Positions 5,129-7,912 of a stretch of DNA of 7,912 bases are shown piece by piece. Positions within the stretch are counted from its first letter, which is position 1; every line of letters starts with the position of its first letter. The DNA lies in NCBI GenBank assembly GCA_046704245.1, contig JBJKSD010000036.1, forward strand, positions 1-7,912, in the 5' to 3' direction. The stretch comes from UBA660 sp046704245 (lineage in GTDB: Bacteria; Bacillota_I; Bacilli_A; RF39; UBA660). The notes beneath the pieces are model-generated. The model ran no database searches. It was given only the letters and a program-made list of their open reading frames with translations, and was not told where the DNA came from. Position numbers and translations under genes: made by a program.

Positions 5129-7912
5129 ATTTTACTGGAATTAATAATTGTTGGCCTATCTTGATTAAATTACTAGTTAAATTATTTATTTCTTTTAATT
5201 CTTGGACTGTTACACCATACCTTTTTGCTATTGACCATAGAGTATTACCAGCTTTTACTGTATAAATTATAGGCTCTGTAATGGGTCCAGTTATAATTGG
5301 TAAAGCTATTCTTAATTTTTGACCTGGAACTATATTATCAGTAGTTAAATTGTTTTCACGTTTTAATTGATCAACAGTCGTTCCATATTGATGAGCTATT
5401 GAATATAGAGTGTCACCCACTTTTACTATATGGGTATATATTTTGGGATATGGTGGTTCTACTGGTAATGGTGTTTCTATTGTTGGAATAATTAATTCTT
5501 GACCAGGAACAATTATATCATCTATTAAATTGTTTGCTCTTTTAATTGCTTCTGTTGTAGTATCAAAGCCTTTGGCTATTGTAAATAGTGTATCACCTTC
5601 TACAACTGTATATACTAAAGGTTCAATACTTGGTTTTTGAACAGTTGGTTCAAATGGAATAATTAATTCTTCACCTGGGATGATAATATCAGATGTTAAA
5701 TCATTATTTTCTTTAAGTTCAGCTACTGTTGTATTATATTTTTTTGCTATTGAATATAAAGTGTCTCCTGGTTTTACTTTATATCTTATTGGTTCTGGTG
5801 GTCTAGTGCCTGGAATAATTAATTCTCTACCAGGTCTAACAAAAGGCATATTAATATTATTTAGTTCCATAATTCTATCAACTGAAACGTGAAATTTGTT
5901 AGCTATTGATTCAATAGTATCACCTGGACGTACTACATATGCAAACCAAGGTTCTGGTATAGGTGGTATTAACGGCTCTTTGGGTTCTTGTCTTTCCATA
6001 TCATAACCTCCTCTCTTTTCAATAGGTATCAATAATTCTTTACCTACTGTTAATTGATTAGATGTTAGATGATTATCTTCAATAATTGATTTTTCATTAG
6101 TACCAAATCTTCTAGCTATTGAAGTAATTGTATCACCAGGTTGAACGATATATCTGATGGGACCAGTTGTACCTGGTTCTGGTATTATTAAACTTTGACC
6201 AATAGTAACAGTATCACTAGTTAAATCATTTACTCCTTTAAGCGCTTCAATTGAGACCCCAAACATTTGTGCTATTAGAACTAAAGTGTCGCCTGGGCGC
6301 ACTGTATATACTACTGGTTCAAGAGGTAACTTTTCTTTTATTTTTATAGGCACAGTAGGAATAGCTAATTCTTCACCCAGCTTTACTGTTGCAGTAGTTA
6401 ATTCATTGGCATCTTTTAACTGTTCGACGCTTATATTAAACTTCTTTGCTATTGATTCTAAGGTGTCACCTGGTCCAACAGTATAATATTTTATTTCTTC
6501 AGGTGGTATTAATTCTTTTGTTGGAATAGCTAAAGTATCACCTACTTTTATCTCATGATCGACTTTTTCATTTATTTTTTTTATAGCCTCAATGGTTGTA
6601 TTAAATTTTCTCGCAATTGATGATAAAGTATCGCCAGTTTTTATTGTATAATATACTACATCTTCTAAAGGTAATATTTCAGTTGGTGGAATAATCAATT
6701 CTTGATCTACTAATATTTCATTAGTTAAAAGCTTATTAGCTTCTTTTAATTCTTCAACACTTATATTAAATTTTCGTGCTATTGATGATAAAGTATCTCC
6801 TGGTTCTACCGTATAAGTGTTTGATGGTGTTGTCGGTGGTATAGGGGGAGGTACTGCTGGTGTAGTTGGTGGCGCTACTGGATCACTGTCTGTTGTATTA
6901 AATGATGTACGAGTACTTGTAGGTATAATTAATTCTTGGCCTATCGATATAATATTACTAGTTAGATGGTTAGCTGCTTTAATAGCTTCGACGGTTGTAT
7001 TATATCTTCTAGCAATTGCATATAAATTATCGCCTGGTTGGACTACATATGTTATTGGAGTAACCGGTTCTGGTATTGGATAAGTTCCTGATGGAATAAT
7101 TAATTCTTGACCTATTGACAAGATGTTAGTAGTTAAATTATTAGCTGTTTTAATAGCTTCAACGGTGGTATCAAATTTTCTAGCGATTGAATATAGAGTG
7201 TCGCCTGGTTGAACGATATAAGTGATTGGGACTGTTTCAGGTGGTGGTGGTGTTTCACCTTTAGGAATAATTAATTCTTGACCCACTGATATGATGTTAC
7301 TAGTTAAATTATTAGCATCTTTAATAGCGGCAACAGAAGTATTAAATTTTCTAGCAATTGAATATAGAGTGTCGCCTGGTTGAACGATATATACAGTTGG
7401 AATTACTACAGGGGGTGGTACTACACCTGATGGAATAGCCAATTGTTGACCTACTGATATAATATTAGTAGTTAAATTATTAGCTGCTTTTATAGCTTCT
7501 ACAGTGGTATTAAACTTTCTGGCTATTGAATATAAGGTATCTCCTGCTTTTACTGTATAAGTAGTTGGAACTACTACTGGTGGAGTTATAATTTGTGAAG
7601 GTATTCTAAGACGTTGGCCAATAGTAATTATATTAGATGTTAAGTTGTTAATTTGTTTTAAAGCTTCTACTGTAGTATTGAATCTCTGAGCTATTGAATA
7701 TAAGGTATCTCCTGCTTTAACTGTATAGTATTCTATTTCTGCTCCTCCTGGTGCAGTATATGGATAACCTAAATATTCAGCAACTGCCCTTACTACTGCT
7801 TCTCCATAACTTAATAAATTATTTTGTAATCGTCTAGCATCTGCTGCATTATCTAGAAATCCATATTCAATGAGCACTGGTTGTGTTTCGCCTGTTAATC
7901 TAAGCATAAAAT
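5127..7912 (-). CDS. N-acetylmuramoyl-L-alanine amidase with fifteen LysM modules (5' end beyond window)
   Basis: The frame is open at the right edge. The Met at 7905-7907 is internal: the codon before it is TTT, and the sequence around it is the end of an Amidase_3 domain (TQPVLIEYGFLDNAADARRL, with the conserved active-site Glu at residue 14 counted from that Met). Amidase_3 enzymes are zinc amidases that cut the bond between MurNAc and L-Ala of the stem peptide. Fifteen LysM modules follow, beginning near residues 60, 116, 172, 229, 286; 364, 419, 474, 532, 585; 656, 708, 765, 824 and 881. Each has the form YTVxxGDTLxSIAxxF...NNLTSN...GQxLxIP. Pro-rich linkers at 331-363 and 631-655 divide them 5+5+5. 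LysM binds GlcNAc-containing glycans, so this should anchor the enzyme firmly to wall or spore layers. Modules 1-5 are the most alike, suggesting recent duplication. The stop is TGA followed by in-frame TAA. At over 926 residues it is unusually long. Confidence 0.9.
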   Translation of the reverse strand, partial: FMLRLTGETQPVLIEYGFLDNAADARRLQNNLLSYGEAVVRAVAEYLGYPYTAPGGAEIEYYTVKAGDTLYSIAQRFNTTVEALKQINNLTSNIITIGQRLRIPSQIITPPVVVPTTYTVKAGDTLYSIARKFNTTVEAIKAANNLTTNIISVGQQLAIPSGVVPPPVVIPTVYIVQPGDTLYSIARKFNTSVAAIKDANNLTSNIISVGQELIIPKGETPPPPETVPITYIVQPGDTLYSIARKFDTTVEAIKTANNLTTNILSIGQELIIPSGTYPIPEPVTPITYVVQPGDNLYAIARRYNTTVEAIKAANHLTSNIISIGQELIIPTSTRTSFNTTDSDPVAPPTTPAVPPPIPPTTPSNTYTVEPGDTLSSIARKFNISVEELKEANKLLTNEILVDQELIIPPTEILPLEDVVYYTIKTGDTLSSIARKFNTTIEAIKKINEKVDHEIKVGDTLAIPTKELIPPEEIKYYTVGPGDTLESIAKKFNISVEQLKDANELTTATVKLGEELAIPTVPIKIKEKLPLEPVVYTVRPGDTLVLIAQMFGVSIEALKGVNDLTSDTVTIGQSLIIPEPGTTGPIRYIVQPGDTITSIARRFGTNEKSIIEDNHLTSNQLTVGKELLIPIEKRGGYDMERQEPKEPLIPPIPEPWFAYVVRPGDTIESIANKFHVSVDRIMELNNINMPFVRPGRELIIPGTRPPEPIRYKVKPGDTLYSIAKKYNTTVAELKENNDLTSDIIIPGEELIIPFEPTVQKPSIEPLVYTVVEGDTLFTIAKGFDTTTEAIKRANNLIDDIIVPGQELIIPTIETPLPVEPPYPKIYTHIVKVGDTLYSIAHQYGTTVDQLKRENNLTTDNIVPGQKLRIALPIITGPITEPIIYTVKAGNTLWSIAKRYGVTVQELKEINNLTSNLIKIGQQLLIPVK
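5130..7730 (-). repeat. Fifteen-unit LysM coding repeat
   Basis: The units recur about every 155-175 nt, with longer gaps at the two linkers. The closest neighbours are nearly identical in DNA: the stretch coding VQPGDTLYSIARKF is almost unchanged at 7200 and 7371, exactly 171 nt apart. Units 6-11 have diverged more. Such a tract can gain or lose units by recombination and can be collapsed by short-read assembly, so the true copy number may differ. Confidence 0.85.
5997..6012 (-). promoter_or_regulatory. Possible internal translation start within the LysM gene
   Basis: On the minus strand AGAGGAGG (core 6007-6012) is followed after 7 nt by an in-frame ATG at 5997-5999. The site falls in the second linker (residues RGGYDMERQ, Met637), not in a LysM module. 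Initiation there would give a 290-residue product with modules 11-15 and no amidase domain. It is the best ribosome site in the window. It could equally be chance, since Arg-Gly-Gly codons can create AGGAGG, or a relic of a once separate gene. Confidence 0.45.

Noticed and set aside
5127..5129. UGA read as Trp, as in Mollicutes
   Set aside because: The tRNA-Trp anticodon is CCA, the Trp codons checked are TGG, and the single TGA seen is a terminal codon followed at once by TAA.
5680..7083. Open frames on the plus strand inside the LysM gene
   Set aside because: They follow the repeat pattern of the opposite strand, have no ribosome sites and encode low-complexity peptides; they are shadows of the LysM coding sequence.
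7905..7907. Met at 7907 as the true start of the LysM amidase
   Set aside because: It lies inside the Amidase_3 domain and the frame continues to the window edge, so the gene is simply cut off.
1..7912. CRISPR array, insertion sequence or prophage genes
   Set aside because: No regularly spaced short repeats with unique spacers, no transposase or integrase frame and no terminal inverted repeats; the only tandem repeats are the LysM coding units.

Overview
The window comes from a very AT-rich, low-GC Gram-positive bacterium (Bacillota). The evidence is a glmS ribozyme in front of glmS, Shine-Dalgarno sites of the GGAGG/AGGTG type, tRNA-Trp with an encoded CCA end, and two cell-wall hydrolases of kinds common in spore-formers (a SleB/CwlJ-type hydrolase and a LysM amidase). 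Every Trp codon I checked is TGG, the tRNA-Trp anticodon is CCA, and stops are TAA or a tandem TGA-TAA, so the standard bacterial code fits. I cannot name the genus; an uncultured gut Bacilli or Clostridia lineage is a guess.

Left part (1-2320), accessory in character. Two minus-strand genes lie in tandem: the N-terminal 229 residues of a membrane-anchored protein with a fibronectin-III-like segment (1-687), and a DUF488-family gene broken by one in-frame TAG (865-1305). Each is preceded, 13-15 nt before its start codon, by the same 40-nt hairpin element (37/40 identical). Each also has its own larger hairpin further upstream. Divergent from them is a membrane-anchored M23/LytM-like protein (1544-2314). 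Its promoter and that of the DUF488 gene share one -35 region.

Middle part (2320-4640), core in character. It holds a minus-strand tRNA-Trp with a clear promoter and terminator, then the divergent glmS unit: an AT-rich glmS self-cleaving ribozyme (about 2616-2750), glmS itself (2776-4596) and a 12-bp stem terminator. GlmS makes glucosamine-6-phosphate, the entry to peptidoglycan amino-sugar synthesis, and the ribozyme provides product feedback on the mRNA.

Right part (4640-7912), wall turnover. A small SleB/CwlJ-type hydrolase (4669-5097, start revised) converges on the 3' part of a very long amidase gene (5127-7912, open at the right edge). That protein has the end of an Amidase_3 domain followed by fifteen LysM modules in three groups of five. 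The two genes meet at a perfect 36-bp palindrome that overlaps both stop codons. Inside the LysM gene, in the second linker, is the strongest Shine-Dalgarno plus in-frame ATG of the window. This suggests either an internal start for a five-LysM product or an old gene fusion.

Most unusual points: the duplicated leader hairpin with its gene-specific companion structures, the single-codon lesion in the DUF488 gene, and the 3 x 5 LysM architecture with a possible internal start.
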